A DNA stretch of 13,842 nt from an uncultured bacterium (lineage in GTDB: Bacteria > Bacillota > Clostridia > Lachnospirales > Anaerotignaceae): positions 1 through 13,842 of the forward strand of contig CAJMNV010000043.1 in the NCBI GenBank assembly GCA_905214825.1. Direction: 5' to 3'. The position numbers and the translations under genes were made by a program. A model generated the notes under the pieces. It ran no database searches, was not told the DNA's origin, and was given only the letters and a program-made list of their open reading frames with translations. Below, in pieces: positions 13,627-13,842 of this stretch. Each line of letters opens with the position of its first letter. Position 1 is the stretch's first letter.

Positions 13627-13842
13627 ATGGCAGTAAGAATTAGATTGAAAAGACTGGGTGCGAAAAAAGCTCCTTTCTATAGAATTGTTGTGGCAGATTC
13701 CAGAACTTCTAGAAACGGTAAATCTATCGAAGAAATCGGTTACTATGACCCTACAAAAGAACCCGTGGTATTGAAAGTTGATGCAGAAGCAGCAAACAAA
13801 TGGTTGGCAAATGGTGCTCAGCCTTCCGATACAGCAAGAGCT
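13627..13842 (+). CDS. rpsP: 30S ribosomal protein S16, 3' end outside the window
   Basis: S16 is a small-subunit protein needed for 30S assembly. Seventy-two codons are visible out of the usual 80-90. The start MAVRIRLKRLGAKKAPFYRIVVADSR is diagnostic, followed by R-x-GKSIEEIGYYDPTKEP and a WLANGAQPSDTA segment. A full Shine-Dalgarno, AGGAGGTGA at 13612-13620, lies 6 bases before ATG 13627; another ATG at 13622 meets a stop after four codons and is not used. The gene follows ffh by 39 bases, and rimM, trmD and rplS are expected downstream. Confidence 0.97.
   Translation, partial: MAVRIRLKRLGAKKAPFYRIVVADSRTSRNGKSIEEIGYYDPTKEPVVLKVDAEAANKWLANGAQPSDTARA

Overview
This AT-rich window, with every gene on the + strand, looks like the chromosome of an endospore-forming low-GC Firmicute, most likely a Clostridia (Lachnospiraceae-like) species. 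The reasons are a SpoIID/LytB-family protein, a spoVAA-spoVAB pair with a sigma-G-like promoter, an HPr that keeps the Ser46 regulatory site, a CIRCE-controlled clpB, and the typical Firmicute ylxM-ffh-rpsP order. Most of it is core genome. I see no mobile element, CRISPR array, tRNA or rRNA.

Layout: (1) 1-1962 holds the end of ptsH (HPr) and a complete ptsI (Enzyme I), closed by a strong 16-bp stem terminator. (2) 1963-2251 is a mostly non-coding gap with two candidate promoters. (3) 2252-7834 is a probable operon: a secreted SpoIID/LytB-domain protein, three small unrecognised genes (the last two are tandem paralogues), queA, rarA, a small membrane-anchored protein and a doubtful small ORF, ending at a hairpin terminator at 7803-7834. 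(4) 7868-8965 is spoVAA-spoVAB, overlapping by ATGA, behind a sigma-G-type promoter. (5) 9015-11751 is clpB, with a perfect CIRCE operator built around its sigma-A promoter and a clear terminator behind it. (6) 11805 to the end is a housekeeping operon with a near-consensus sigma-A promoter: ylxM, ffh and the start of rpsP. A perfect 8-bp inverted repeat sits in its leader, touching the ylxM Shine-Dalgarno.

How the genes work together: ptsH and ptsI are the general PEP-dependent phosphorelay for sugar uptake. The SpoIID-type protein and SpoVAA/AB suggest spore peptidoglycan remodelling and spore small-molecule uptake. QueA (tRNA queuosine), RarA (replication fork maintenance), ClpB (disaggregase), YlxM/Ffh (signal recognition particle) and S16 are cell maintenance functions.

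The most noteworthy observation is in queA. It is stopped by an in-frame TAA exactly where the family continues into its conserved C-terminal RFFS-x-GDA segment, and that segment is still readable in the same frame after the stop. This suggests a nonsense mutation, stop readthrough or a base-call error. Other points are the tandem small paralogues of unknown function, the spoVA pair standing without spoVAC/D/E, the Pro/Thr repeat inside the SpoIID domain, and the leader hairpin of the ylxM operon. I found no convincing wholly new system.
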